A stretch of 64,000 bases of DNA from Sva-07 sp963698435 (GCA_963698435.1 CAVOQV010000016.1:1-64000), one strand, 5' to 3'. Positions 19,347 to 28,219 are shown, numbered from the stretch's first letter. The notes: a model not told the origin generated them from the letters alone. Numbers and translations are program-made.

Positions 19347-21098
19347 TCAGGGGAGGTCGATGATGGTGACGACGCCGGTGTCGCCGTCGACCTCGATCAA
19401 CGCGCCGTGCGGAATGCGCTTGGTGGCGTCGGTCGCCGACACCACACACGGGATCCCCAGCTCACGGCTGACGATGATCGCGTGGCTCAGCGGCGCGCCG
19501 ACGTCGACGACCACGCCAGCCGCCGGCACGAACAGCGGGGTCCACGACGGATCGGTGATGGGCGCGACGAGGATGTCGCCGGGATCGAGCGCGCTCGGGT
19601 CGTGGGAGTCGAGCACGACGCGCGCGATTCCCCGCACGATGCCTGGGCAGCCAGGCACGCCGTGTACGACCTCGCCGGCTTCGACCGTGGTGATCTCGAC
19701 GGCGTCGCGGCGCGGATAGCTCGACATGTCGGGTCGGCCACCGTGGAACAGGAACGGCTCCTGGAGGGCGGCGACCTCCTCCAGCAACGCCTCACGCTCG
19801 GCGAGCACCGAGGTGTACGTGCCGGGCTCGTCGACCGTATCGCTGAGCTCGGCGCGGGTGAGCAGTCCGAAGTCGTTGACCTTGCGGAACGAACCGTCGG
19901 CCACCCGGCGCCGGCCGAACTCGTGGTAGGCGACGCGCATTTCCTGTACGAGCTTGATGTTGTTGGTCTTGGTGCGCTCGCGCCCGGGCATGAACACCGT
20001 CGCCGAGTGCAGTGCTGCCTGAAACTGCGCCTGGGTCTCGGGGTCGCCTTCGAGCATCGCCACGATCTCGGCGCCGATGCGCTCGCGGTCGGCCGCTCGG
20101 TCGGCGTTGTTGAGACGGGGCGCCGCCGCGTCACCCGACAGGCGCATGCGATCGATGGCGGCCAGTGCCAGATCGGGCTCGGTCTCCCACGTCGGTGAAC
20201 GGGCTTCCCACTCGTTGGGACCGCGACAGCCGTACTTGAACGCGAAGTCGTCGAATGCTGCGAGGAACGCTGCGGCGTCCGCGCTGTCGCTCGCCACCAG
20301 CCGTTGGTGGAGCCCGTCGTACCCCTCGTCGAACAGGGTGTTCAGGTCGGCCGACGCAGCCGCCATCCGGCCGAGGTCCCACATCGCCATCGCCGGCGCC
20401 GCCGACTCGACATCGCCGAGGCCGGCGAGCAGCTTGAGTGCGTCCGTCGGTCGTCCGACCGCCGCGCAGACCTTGGAGATGATGCCCATCGGCAACGTCG
20501 CCAGGAACGTGATGAAGATGTGCTCGGTGAACAGCATCTCGAAATGGGTGTCGGCCAGCTCGGTGGCGTACGCGATCAGCTCGCGATCGGTCATCGCGGT
20601 GAGGTCGGGACGGTTGGCGCGCAGCTCGTTCATCGTGCGCTCGTGGGCGAGCACGTCGGGCAGGTTGGGGGTGGTGAGCACCCAGTTGAAGGTCGCACCG
20701 ATCTTCTCCGTCAGTTCTGGACGGTCGAAGCCGGGCTTGACGACGAATTCGGGGACGCCGGGAGCGTCACCGAAGAACGCATCGTCGATGTCCTTCGCGG
20801 TCATCCCCGGCGCGCGATGGCCGAGCATGCGCAACGCACCCGCGTTGAGATAGCCGTACCCACCGGTGACCCCGAGGAAGACGCATTCGTCGTCGGGCAA
20901 CTCGTCGGGTGTCATCACCCCGATGCGGTAGTAGGCGTTGCGAAATCCGAGTTCCGAGCCGCCGAGGCCGCCCTCGTGCTGGAAGTACTGGAACGTGAGC
21001 GGGGCCACCGGATCCGGGAACACCTCCCCGATGTTCGCCCGCGTGTAGAAATCCCACTCTTCGCTCAGATCGGTTTCCACCAACCACTTGTCGACCAT
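19347..21098 (-). CDS. PEP-utilizing enzyme swivel-domain protein without ATP-grasp domain
   Basis: 583 residues. The C-terminal 90 residues are the phosphohistidine swivel domain of PEP synthase, PPDK and rifampicin phosphotransferase, with the histidine in GAPLSHAIIVSRELGIPC (about His539). The rest, starting with WDFYTRANIGEVFPDPVAPLT, matches the middle region of rifampicin-phosphotransferase-like proteins, but the N-terminal ATP-binding domain is absent. A partner kinase domain may be encoded elsewhere, or the protein may have a different activity. The start at 21098 follows GGGGGG, and TAGTGT at 21143..21138 is a good -10 box. It is divergent from the serine hydrolase gene. Confidence 0.75.
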   Translation of the reverse strand: MVDKWLVETDLSEEWDFYTRANIGEVFPDPVAPLTFQYFQHEGGLGGSELGFRNAYYRIGVMTPDELPDDECVFLGVTGGYGYLNAGALRMLGHRAPGMTAKDIDDAFFGDAPGVPEFVVKPGFDRPELTEKIGATFNWVLTTPNLPDVLAHERTMNELRANRPDLTAMTDRELIAYATELADTHFEMLFTEHIFITFLATLPMGIISKVCAAVGRPTDALKLLAGLGDVESAAPAMAMWDLGRMAAASADLNTLFDEGYDGLHQRLVASDSADAAAFLAAFDDFAFKYGCRGPNEWEARSPTWETEPDLALAAIDRMRLSGDAAAPRLNNADRAADRERIGAEIVAMLEGDPETQAQFQAALHSATVFMPGRERTKTNNIKLVQEMRVAYHEFGRRRVADGSFRKVNDFGLLTRAELSDTVDEPGTYTSVLAEREALLEEVAALQEPFLFHGGRPDMSSYPRRDAVEITTVEAGEVVHGVPGCPGIVRGIARVVLDSHDPSALDPGDILVAPITDPSWTPLFVPAAGVVVDVGAPLSHAIIVSRELGIPCVVSATDATKRIPHGALIEVDGDTGVVTIIDLP

Positions 21099-21137
21099 CG
21101 TGCGACCCCCCAGTCGTCTCTCCCCGTCGTGGCGGCG

Positions 21138-21143
21138 ACACTA
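21138..21143 (-). promoter_or_regulatory. -10 box of the PEP-swivel gene
   Basis: TAGTGT on the minus strand; predicted leader of about 26 bases that contains the G-rich ribosome binding site. Confidence 0.45.
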
Positions 21144-21201
21144 GCCACTCCCACGGAGCCCCGGTTCCCCATCACCTTGACGCGCCCACGTCCGCGTGCC
21201 C

Positions 21202-21254
21202 ACGTTTGCGTGCAACTTCGGGTGAACCGGGCCACCCAGAACTGCGCACAAACG
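21202..21254 (+). repeat. Intergenic palindromic repeat, family 1, copy b
   Basis: Outer ACGTTTGCGT arm well kept, right arm degenerate (GCACAAACG), inner GGTG/CACC stem. It lies between the divergent PEP-swivel and serine hydrolase genes. Confidence 0.75.
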
Positions 21255-21301
21255 GAACAGAACGGGGTTGCTTCGGGTCGGGGTGATCGGCGGGCAACGT
21301 C

Positions 21302-21307
21302 TACGTT
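21302..21307 (+). promoter_or_regulatory. -10 box, leaderless serine hydrolase gene
   Basis: TACGTT six bases before the ATG at 21314, with no ribosome binding site between them. Confidence 0.6.
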
Positions 21308-21313
21308 GCGGCG

Positions 21314-22480
21314 ATGGCAGAGATCCAGGGCACCGTCGCACCCGGATTCGAAGCAGTACACGCCGCGTTCGAGAGCAACTTCGACACGGGAGCAGACGTG
21401 GGCGCATCGGTGGCGATCTCCATCGGCGGCGACTTCGTCGTCGACCTGTGGGGTGGTACGGCGACGTTCGATGGACCCGACGACGACGAGGCCGGTGTGC
21501 CGGGGGTCGAGGGAGACTGGCAGGACGACACGATCATCAACGTGTGGTCGACCACCAAGACGATGGCGGCGCTGTGCTGCCTGATCCTCGCCGACCGCGG
21601 TGAACTCGACCTCTACGAGCCGATCGCCACCTACTGGCCGGAGTTCGCCGCCGGAGGCAAGGAGACCGTTGCCACCCGCCACGTGCTCAGCCACACCGCC
21701 GGGCTGCCGGGGTGGGACGAGCCGCTCGAGACGGCCGACCTGCTCGATCACGACAAGCTGGTCGGCATCCACGCTCATCAGACTCCGTGGTGGGAACCGG
21801 GTTCACGGTCGGGCTACCACGCGATCAGCCAGGGATACCTGCTGGGCGAGATCGTCAAGCGCGTCGACGGCCGCAGCCTCGGGACGTTCTTCGCCGAGGA
21901 GATCGCCGGGCCGCTCGGTGCCGACTTCCACATCGGCACACCGGCGTCGTGCGACGACCGGGTGGCGCGGGTGATTCCACCCGAGGCGGGTTTGGAGGGG
22001 GCCGACGCCGAACCCGGCTCGATCGCCGCCCGCACCCTCGGGAACCCGGCGCTCGCCGCCGAGTACTCGTGGCGCAAGGACTGGCGGCGCGCCGAGATCC
22101 CCGCAGCAGGCGGCCACGGCAACGCCCGATCGGTGGCGCTGTGTCACACGCCGACGGCCTGTGGTGGATCGGCCCGCGGCGTGAGCCTGCTGTCGGACGA
22201 AGGCGTCGCTCGGATCTTCGACGCCCAGTACGAGGGTCCCGACCTGATCCTGCCGGTGGAGTTGAAGATGGGAATGGGCTTCGGGCTCCCGAGCCCGATG
22301 CTCCCGGTGCCGAACCCGCGCACCTGCTTCTGGGGTGGCTGGGGCGGGTCGCTCGCGATCATCGACGTCGATGCGCAGATGAGCTTCAGCTATGTGATGA
22401 ACAAGATGGGCGACGGAACCACCGGCGACCTCCGCGGCGCCGCACTGCTCATGGCGGCCTACGGCGCTCTCACGTCCTGA
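21314..22480 (+). CDS. Serine hydrolase, beta-lactamase class C/EstB-like
   Basis: 388 residues with the fold and motifs of class C beta-lactamases, D-alanyl-D-alanine peptidases and EstB-type esterases. The nucleophile motif is S79-T-T-K82, the second motif is Y168-H-A in SGYHAISQGY, and HVLSHTAGLPGW is a typical conserved stretch. No signal peptide is seen, so it is probably cytoplasmic and more likely an esterase or lactonase than a beta-lactamase. Translation should start from a leaderless mRNA, since TACGTT lies six bases upstream. Palindromic repeats flank the gene on both sides. Confidence 0.85.
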   Translation: MAEIQGTVAPGFEAVHAAFESNFDTGADVGASVAISIGGDFVVDLWGGTATFDGPDDDEAGVPGVEGDWQDDTIINVWSTTKTMAALCCLILADRGELDLYEPIATYWPEFAAGGKETVATRHVLSHTAGLPGWDEPLETADLLDHDKLVGIHAHQTPWWEPGSRSGYHAISQGYLLGEIVKRVDGRSLGTFFAEEIAGPLGADFHIGTPASCDDRVARVIPPEAGLEGADAEPGSIAARTLGNPALAAEYSWRKDWRRAEIPAAGGHGNARSVALCHTPTACGGSARGVSLLSDEGVARIFDAQYEGPDLILPVELKMGMGFGLPSPMLPVPNPRTCFWGGWGGSLAIIDVDAQMSFSYVMNKMGDGTTGDLRGAALLMAAYGALTS

Positions 22481-22580
22481 CTGCGCCCAACGCACCCATC
22501 CACCTGCCCACCCATCCGCTCGCCCACGCCCCACGCCCGCGCTCCCCCACCCGACTCCTCACTCCCACACGCCAACTCCC

Positions 22581-22634
22581 ACGTTTGCGTCGGATTCTCG
22601 GTGGAGCGGTCCACCGAGATCTGCACGCAAACGT
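22581..22634 (+). repeat. Intergenic palindromic repeat, family 1, copy c
   Basis: Outer arms ACGTTTGCGT (22581-22590) and ACGCAAACGT (22625-22634), inner arms TCTCGGTGGA (22596-22605) and TCCACCGAGA (22610-22619). It lies between convergent genes and could act as a bidirectional terminator. Confidence 0.9.
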
Positions 22635-22660
22635 CGTCGAGCACCGGCAGGGCGGCCGGA

Positions 22661-23678
22661 TCAGGTCGCCGCGGTCCAGGCGAGGAGATCGTCGGCGGAC
22701 AGCGTGTTGATGATCCGATCGATCGGCACGCCGCGCTCGGCGGCACGGTCGCAGCCGAGGGGTTGCCACTCGAGTTGGCCGGTGGCGTGCGCGTCGGAGT
22801 CGATCGAGAACCAGCAGCCGTACTCGATCGCCACGTCGAGCAGTTCACGGGGCGGATCGAGTCGCTCGGGCCGGCAGTTGATCTCGACGGCGGTGTCGAA
22901 CTGGGCGCAGGCGGCGAACACGTAGTCGGCGTCGAACTCCGACGGTGGCCGCTTGCCGATCATCCGACCGGTGCAGTGACCGAGGATGTCGACGTGCGGC
23001 GAGGCGACCGCCATCAGCATCCGCTCGGTCATCTGCTGGCGCTCCATCCGCAGCTTCGAATGCACGCTGGCGACCACGACGTCGAGGCGGGACAGCATCT
23101 CGTCGGACAGAGTCGAGGGATCCGTCTTCGAGGATGTCGACCTCCATGCCGGCCAGGATCCGGAAGTCGTGGCCCGCGGCGGCGATGTCGGCGTTCACTG
23201 CGGCGATCTGGTCGAGTTGCTGGGCCAGTCGTTGCTCGTTCAGGCCGTGGGCGATCGTGAGGCGGGCGGAGTGGTCGGTCTGCACCATGTACTCGTGGCC
23301 GATTGCCATCGCGGTTGCCGCCATCGCCTCGATCGGAGCACCGCCGTCGCTCCACGTGGAGTGCAGATGGCAGTCGCCCTTGAGGGCGTCGCGGTAGACC
23401 TGGCCCTCTGCGGTGATCGGCACCTGCGACTCGGCTTCGATCCTGGCGAGGTAGGCGGGCTCACGTCCGGCGAGCGCGTCGGCGATCACGGCGGCGGTCG
23501 ACGACCCGATGCCGTCGAGGTCGGTGAGCGTCCCCGCCTCGGCCCGCTCGGCGAGTTCGTCGAGCGGTGTCGAGCGCACCACGTCGAGCGCCCGCGTGAA
23601 CGCCTTGGCCTTGAACCCGGACTCGTGCGCCCGGTCGAGACAGTGGATCACACGCTGCAGCGCCTGCTCGGGCGTCAT
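22661..23678 (-). CDS. HhH plus PHP-domain phosphoesterase (PolX C-terminal-like), frameshifted
   Basis: Residues 1-75 form a helix-hairpin-helix region (LTDLDGIGSSTAAVIADAL) like that of DNA polymerase X. A PHP metallo-phosphoesterase domain follows with all expected ligands: CHLHSTWSDG, QTDHS, GMEVDILEDG, ASVHSKL, GHCTGR and IDSDAHATGQLEW. It therefore resembles the C-terminal part of bacterial PolX without the polymerase domains. One extra base near 23111, after EDGSLD, breaks the frame; without it the protein has about 338 residues. The ATG at 23678 is chosen because TACGAT lies exactly seven bases upstream (leaderless). The GTG at 23681 is the alternative. Confidence 0.8.
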
Positions 23679-23685
23679 CACGACG

Positions 23686-23691
23686 ATCGTA
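23686..23691 (-). promoter_or_regulatory. -10 box, leaderless PHP-domain gene
   Basis: TACGAT on the minus strand, seven bases before the ATG at 23678. Confidence 0.55.
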
Positions 23692-23755
23692 CTCAGCGGT
23701 GCCCGGTGCCCGGCCGGACGCGACGGCGCCCACCGGCACGATCGTCACCGCCACC

Positions 23756-23841
23756 ACCCTCGTTGCCATGACACCCTCCTTGCATGCACCCTCCTTGCCA
23801 TGCACCCTCCTTGCCATCACACCCTCGTTGCCATGCACCCG
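23756..23841 (-). repeat. Short tandem array of 16-17 bp units
   Basis: Five units of ACCCTC(C/G)TTGCCATGC, the second lacking a base. On the minus strand each unit reads as an AAGGAGG-like ribosome binding site followed by ATG. It lies in the gap between the divergent PHP and DUF559 genes. Confidence 0.8.
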
Positions 23842-23846
23842 TGACC

Positions 23847-23903
23847 GCACTTCTCGGCGGGTCTGGTCGCGACAGCCGAGATCAGATCCGCTGCGAACTG
23901 CAG
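23847..23903 (+). repeat. Palindromic element, family 2, left copy
   Basis: Shares a 51-base segment with 24912-24968 at 46 of 51 positions, in the opposite orientation. It can fold into a long hairpin through GGTCTGGTC and GATCAGATCC with G-U pairs. Confidence 0.85.
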
Positions 23904-23943
23904 CACCTTCCGTATCGAGCCGACCGGCACCCACTGTTCGGGC

Positions 23944-24876
23944 ATGCGACTCTCCGACTTCGACGACTGGGCCCGCGCGCACCACGGCACCATCACCTTC
24001 GAGGCGTCAGGGCTCACCCGGTCCGCCTGGTACCGGGCGATCGCGCGAGGTGATCTCGTCCAGCTCCACCCCTACGTGGCGCGGCTCGTCGGTACCCCCG
24101 AGACCCCGGAACAACGGATCGTCGCGGCCGTCCTGGCGATCGGCGAGCCGACCCTTGCCTCACATCGGTCGGCAGCCCGCCTCTGGGGCGTCCCTCGACC
24201 AGTGGGCGATCCCATCGACGTGATCATCACCGGCCAGCGACGCGACCTCCGGCTCGACGGCGTCGTCATCCATCGGCCCACCGACCGGAGCCGCCTGACA
24301 CAGCTGCGGCGCTACGGCATCCCATGCACCAACATCCTGCGCACGCTCGTCGACCTCGGCGCCGTCGACCACGCCGCTGTCCACGCCGCGGTCGGTCATG
24401 CGGTCACGAGCGGGCTGGCATCGCTCGCCGCCATCGAGTCGGCCGCGGCCGACCACGCCCGCCGGGGCCGCGGCGGGACGGTCGCCCTCCGCGACGCGGT
24501 CGCCGACTGGTCGATCGACGACAAGCCTGCCGATTCGATCCTCGAGCTGGTCATGCGGCGCCTGGTCGACCGGTTCGGTCTCCCGCCGGTGGAGTTCCAT
24601 CCGGTGATCGAAGGGCACGAGGTCGACTTCCGGGTCGTCGACACCCCGGTGCTCCTCGAGTGCGACGGATGGCAGTACCACGGTCTCGACCGGCACACGT
24701 TCGAGCTCGATCGTGAACGCGACGCCGACCTCGTGGCTGCCGGCTGGATCGTGCTGCGTTTCACGTACCGCTCGATCACCACGCGTCCGAAGGCCACCGC
24801 AGACCGGATCCGCGCAGCACTCGACCGCTGGGCGCCTTCGGATCCCCGCGACTCACTCCCTCCCGACGCAGCCTGA
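23944..24876 (+). CDS. AbiEi-type winged-helix plus DUF559 endonuclease-like protein
   Basis: 310 residues. Residues 1-90 match the AbiEi antitoxin N-terminal region (LTRSAWYRAIARGDLVQLHP, LASHRSAARLWGVPRP). The C-terminal 90 residues are a DUF559/Vsr-like PD-(D/E)XK nuclease with EVDFRV, LLECDGWQYHG, ELDRERDADLVAAGWIVLRF and TYRSI. The family is abundant and often multicopy in actinobacteria, with no proven function; the fold suggests DNA cleavage. No AbiEii nucleotidyltransferase toxin is adjacent, so a classical AbiE pair is unlikely. The gene sits alone between two inverted copies of a palindromic element. The start at 23944 has a weak -10-like CACTGT six bases upstream and no ribosome binding site. 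Confidence 0.8.
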   Translation: MRLSDFDDWARAHHGTITFEASGLTRSAWYRAIARGDLVQLHPYVARLVGTPETPEQRIVAAVLAIGEPTLASHRSAARLWGVPRPVGDPIDVIITGQRRDLRLDGVVIHRPTDRSRLTQLRRYGIPCTNILRTLVDLGAVDHAAVHAAVGHAVTSGLASLAAIESAAADHARRGRGGTVALRDAVADWSIDDKPADSILELVMRRLVDRFGLPPVEFHPVIEGHEVDFRVVDTPVLLECDGWQYHGLDRHTFELDRERDADLVAAGWIVLRFTYRSITTRPKATADRIRAALDRWAPSDPRDSLPPDAA

Positions 24877-24911
24877 CCGAGGGTCGCCCGACCCCTGCTC
24901 CCCCGACCGAT

Positions 24912-24968
24912 GCGATTCGCAGCGGATCTGGTCTCGACTGTCGCGACCAGATCCGCTGAGAACTGCAC
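24912..24968 (-). repeat. Palindromic element, family 2, right copy (inverted)
   Basis: Perfect 13-base arms AGCGGATCTGGTC (24921-24933) and GACCAGATCCGCT (24945-24957) with an 11-base loop. It is the inverted partner of 23847-23903. Confidence 0.9.
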
Positions 24969-25013
24969 GGCCGGCGTCCCGGACCCGCACCGCTCGGTAG
25001 CCTCGGGCGGCTC

Positions 25014-26103
25014 ATGGAACGTTTCGGACTGGTCGGTCTCCCCAACGCGGGCAAGAGCTCGCTGTACAACACGTTGACCGGCGGTGGTGCGCTCGCCGCG
25101 CCGTACCCGTTCGCCACGAAGGACCCGAACATCGGTGTGGCCAAGGTGCCCGACGACCGACTCGACCAGCTCTCGGCGATGTCGAAGTCCAAGCAGACGA
25201 TCCACGCCCAGGTCGAAGTGGTCGACATCGGCGGGCTCGTCGAGGGCGCCAGCCAGGGTGAAGGTCTCGGCAACAAGTTCCTCGCCAACATCCGAGAGGT
25301 CGACGCCATCGTGTTCGTGCTGCGGGCGTTCGTCAACGACGACATCACCGGCCCGACCGATCCGCTCGAACACCTCCGGGTCGTCGAGATCGAACTGGCC
25401 CTCGCCGACCTCGAGACGGTCGAGAAGCGCCTCCACCAAACCCAGCGCCAGGCCAAGCTCGACAAGGCAATGGCCGATGAGGCCGCCCACCTCCAGGTCG
25501 CCTACGACGCGCTGTCGGAGGGCCTGCCGCTGTACCGGGCCGGGTTGAAGGACGACGTCCGCGAAGCGCTCGCCCCGTACTTCCTGCTGACCAATCGGCG
25601 GGTACTCGTCGTGGTCAACGTCGGTGAGGACGACATCGAGGCGATCCCCGAGAAGGAGGCGCTCGTCGCCGCCGAGTTCAACAACGCCGGCGACAACGTC
25701 GAGATCATCGGCATGTGCGTCCAGATGGAAGCCGAGGCCGCGGCGATCGAGGATCCCATCGAACGCGCCGAGATCCTCGAGGGATTCGGTCTCGGCGAAG
25801 GCGCCCTGTTCCGGATGGTCCGCAGCGCCTACCACCTGCTCGGCCTGCGGACGTACTTCACCACCGGCGAGAAGGAATCCACGAGCGTGGACGTTCTACG
25901 AAGGCTCGACCGCTCCGGTGTGCGCCGGCCGTATCCACACCGATTTCCAGCGCGGCTTCATCAAGGCTGAGGTCATCCAATGGGACGAACTCTTGCAGCT
26001 CGGGTCGTGGAATGCAGCGAAGGATGTCGGCAAGATGCGCGTCGAAGGCAAGGACTACGTCGCCCAGGACGGCGACGTGATGGAGTTCCGCTTCAACGTG
26101 TGA
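25014..26103 (+). CDS. ychF: Redox-regulated ATPase/GTPase YchF (OLA1 family), frameshifted
   Basis: Obg-related P-loop protein that binds ribosomes and usually prefers ATP. P-loop GLPNAGKSS, switch region DPNIGVAKVPD, Walker B VVDIGGL, then a coiled-coil region and the C-terminal TGS domain (GRIHTDFQRGFIKAEVI, DGDVMEFRF). One extra base near 25881 after GEKES shifts the frame; removing it restores RAWTFYEGST and a 362-residue protein, the normal family length. A TAGCCT -10-like box lies ten bases before the ATG, so the transcript is nearly leaderless. The gene is otherwise intact, so a sequencing error is the simplest explanation for the break. Confidence 0.9.
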
Positions 26104-26116
26104 TCCGCGACTCGCC

Positions 26117-26150
26117 GATTGCATCAGGGGTGCCGAGCCCTGATGCAATC
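26117..26150. terminator. Perfect 13-bp hairpin between convergent genes
   Basis: Arms GATTGCATCAGGG (26117-26129) and CCCTGATGCAATC (26138-26150), loop of eight. It starts 14 bases after the ychF stop and 19 bases before the VOC stop. No T-run follows on either strand, so intrinsic termination is possible but not certain. Confidence 0.55.
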
Positions 26151-26168
26151 AACGACGGGTCATCGGGT

Positions 26169-26562
26169 TCAGCCCGGCGGCGCGAAGAACTCCAGCGGCA
26201 GGTTGTCCGGGTCGCGGAACGAGAGCCCTGAGCCGTACGACGCGTCGACGATGCCGCCGTGCTCGATGCCGAGGCCGTCCAGATGGGCCTGCCAGCTCTC
26301 GAGCTCCGCTCGGTTCGCACAGCCGAACGCGACGTGGTCGAGCCCGAGGCGGTGCTCGTCGAACTCCGTTCCCGGGTCGGAATCGTGGAACTGGTGCAGG
26401 CCGAGCAGCGTGCCTCCCACGAGAAACACCACATGACGGAACGGGCCGGTGTCCTCATCGAGCACCGGATCGGATCCGATCAGCGACCGATACCACGGCG
26501 CACTCCGTTCGAGATCACTCACCGTCGAGCGCGACGTGCTGCACAGCAGGAAAATCGGGCAT
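26169..26562 (-). CDS. VOC family protein, frameshifted near the N-terminus
   Basis: Small single-domain vicinal oxygen chelate protein with LGLDHVAFGC, SFRDPDNLPLEFF and an expected N-terminal metal ligand in QHVAL. The real start is the ATG at 26562 (MPDFPAVQHVAL), behind an AGGGGGG ribosome binding site. One extra base near 26526 throws this start out of frame with TVSDLERSAPWYRS; without it the protein has 130 residues. Substrate not predictable; the family includes glyoxalases and dioxygenases. Confidence 0.75.
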
Positions 26563-26636
26563 CAGAACCCCCCTCTTCGTCGATCCAAGCAGATCTGCTG
26601 GCAGGGTACCCCCGCTGTCAATGGCCCTTCTGCGGT

Positions 26637-27434
26637 TCAGTCAGCGTCGGAGCGCTGTGCCGGGCGGCGCAGTTGCTGGGCCGGCGTGAACAGCTCACGC
26701 GAGATCCCGAGGCTCATCACTGCGGTGGTGGTCGCGACGCTGCCGAGCACGAGGTACATCACCGACACCTGCACCTTGACCGCATCGGCCGGATCGACGC
26801 CGGCCAGGATCAAGCCGACCATTGCACCCGGCAGGAACACGATCCCGACCGCCTTGGTCGACTCGATCTGCGGCACGAGCGCAGTGCGCAACGCCTGTCG
26901 CAGGTGCGGCTGGAACGCCTCGGACGCCGACAGCCCGAGGGCGAGTCGCCCTTCGATCACGCCGCGTTGCTCGGTGGCCGCGATCAGCAGTTGACGCGAC
27001 ACGAGAACAGTGGCGGCCAGCGAGTTGCCGACGACCATTCCTGCGAGCGGGACCAGCGTCCGCCCCTCGAACTCGTAGATGCCGAATCCGAACAGCACCC
27101 CGAGCACCACGATCGCCGAGGCGGTGTACGCGACCAGCGACAGCGGCAGAACCTTGGGAACGTCGGCGGCACGCCGAGACGTCGTGTACGCGGCGAAGCC
27201 CACCATCGCCACGAGCCACAGCACGGAGAAGACGAGCGGATCGTCGGGGTCGACCACGAACTGCAGCACCCAGCCGACCAGCAGCAACTGCACGAGCGCC
27301 CGCAGCGCCGCCCACAGCAGGCTGCGTTCGAGACCGAGTTGGCGCCACAGCGAGATCGCCACGGCGACCGCCACGAGGATCCCCGACGCTGCCAGTCCGA
27401 CGACGCCGATGTCACCCTGTTCGACGCCGATCAT
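26637..27434 (-). CDS. fetB: FetB/YbbM-type ABC transporter permease
   Basis: 265 residues with about seven membrane helices, matching the UPF0014 iron-export permease family. Family features are RALVQLLLVGWVL near the N-terminus, GMVVGNSLAATVLVSRQL in the middle, and the cytoplasmic segment LGLSASEAFQPHLRQALRTALVPQIESTKAVGIVFLPGAMVG. The ATPase gene lies 76 bases upstream on the same strand. By analogy with Escherichia coli FetAB it may export iron and protect against oxidative stress; the substrate is inferred. The ATG follows GAGGGGG. Confidence 0.8.
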   Translation of the reverse strand: MIGVEQGDIGVVGLAASGILVAVAVAISLWRQLGLERSLLWAALRALVQLLLVGWVLQFVVDPDDPLVFSVLWLVAMVGFAAYTTSRRAADVPKVLPLSLVAYTASAIVVLGVLFGFGIYEFEGRTLVPLAGMVVGNSLAATVLVSRQLLIAATEQRGVIEGRLALGLSASEAFQPHLRQALRTALVPQIESTKAVGIVFLPGAMVGLILAGVDPADAVKVQVSVMYLVLGSVATTTAVMSLGISRELFTPAQQLRRPAQRSDAD

Positions 27435-27510
27435 GCGACGACCCCCTCGCGGCCCAGCGACTCACGGTCCGGGCGAGGACGGGGCCGGGGAGGACCGTCG
27501 GGGAGGGGCG

Positions 27511-28219
27511 TCACGGCGCACCGACCGATTGACGCACGAGCGGGTCGCTGCTGGCGTCGAGTTCGTCGAGGTGGCCGACCGCGCGGACGGCTCCGTCGGC
27601 GAGCACGATCACGTGATCGGCAAGGCGCCGGAATTGGTCGGTGTCGTGGCTCACCCAGATGACTGCGACGCCCGAGTCGGCGAGCATCCGCCCGAGGTCC
27701 TCGACCGTCGTCCGCGCCGCCCGGTCGAGCGCAGCCGTCGGCTCGTCGGCCAGTAGTACCGACGGCTCGGTCAGCAGCGCCCGAGCCACGCACATCCGCT
27801 GCGCCTCGCCGCCGGACAGGCTGTCGGCGTCGTGATCGAGCAGCTCGGCACTCAGCCCGACGTGTTCGAGTACGTGCCCCGCCCGTTCGAGCGTCGACGT
27901 CGGACAACGCCACCTGCAGGTTGTCGAGCACGGTGCCGGGAAAGATCGGCGGGCGCTGGAACACCATCGCCACCTGGCGACGCAGCTCGGTCGGCGCCCA
28001 CTCGGTGAGTGCTCGTCCCCGCCATCGGACCTCGCCGGCGACCGGGTCGTCGAGCCGGTTCAGCAGGCGCAGCAGCGTCGACTTGCCGGCCCCCGACGGA
28101 CCGGCCAGCACCGTGACGCCGTTGGCCGGAACGACGAGGTCGATCGAGCGCAGGATCGGGTCGCCGTCGACCGGCCCCGCATCGACACCGACCAGCTCGA
28201 ACGCGTCAGCGGACGACAT
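27511..28219 (-). CDS. fetA: FetA-type ABC transporter ATP-binding protein, frameshifted
   Basis: Partner ATPase of the downstream FetB-like permease. Walker A GPSGAGKSTLL, Q-loop VFQRPPIFPGTV, signature SLSGGEAQRM, Walker B SVLLADEPTAALD and the switch histidine in WVSHDTDQ are all present. One extra base near 27892, just after ALSDVD, separates the Q-loop from the signature; without it the protein has 235 residues, the normal size. A TACGTT box gives a predicted leader of about 30 bases before the ATG at 28219. Together the two genes form a complete exporter if the break is an artefact. Confidence 0.8.

Noticed and set aside
23944..24876. Complete AbiE toxin-antitoxin system
   Set aside because: No AbiEii nucleotidyltransferase partner is adjacent; the nuclease domain is fused in the same protein.
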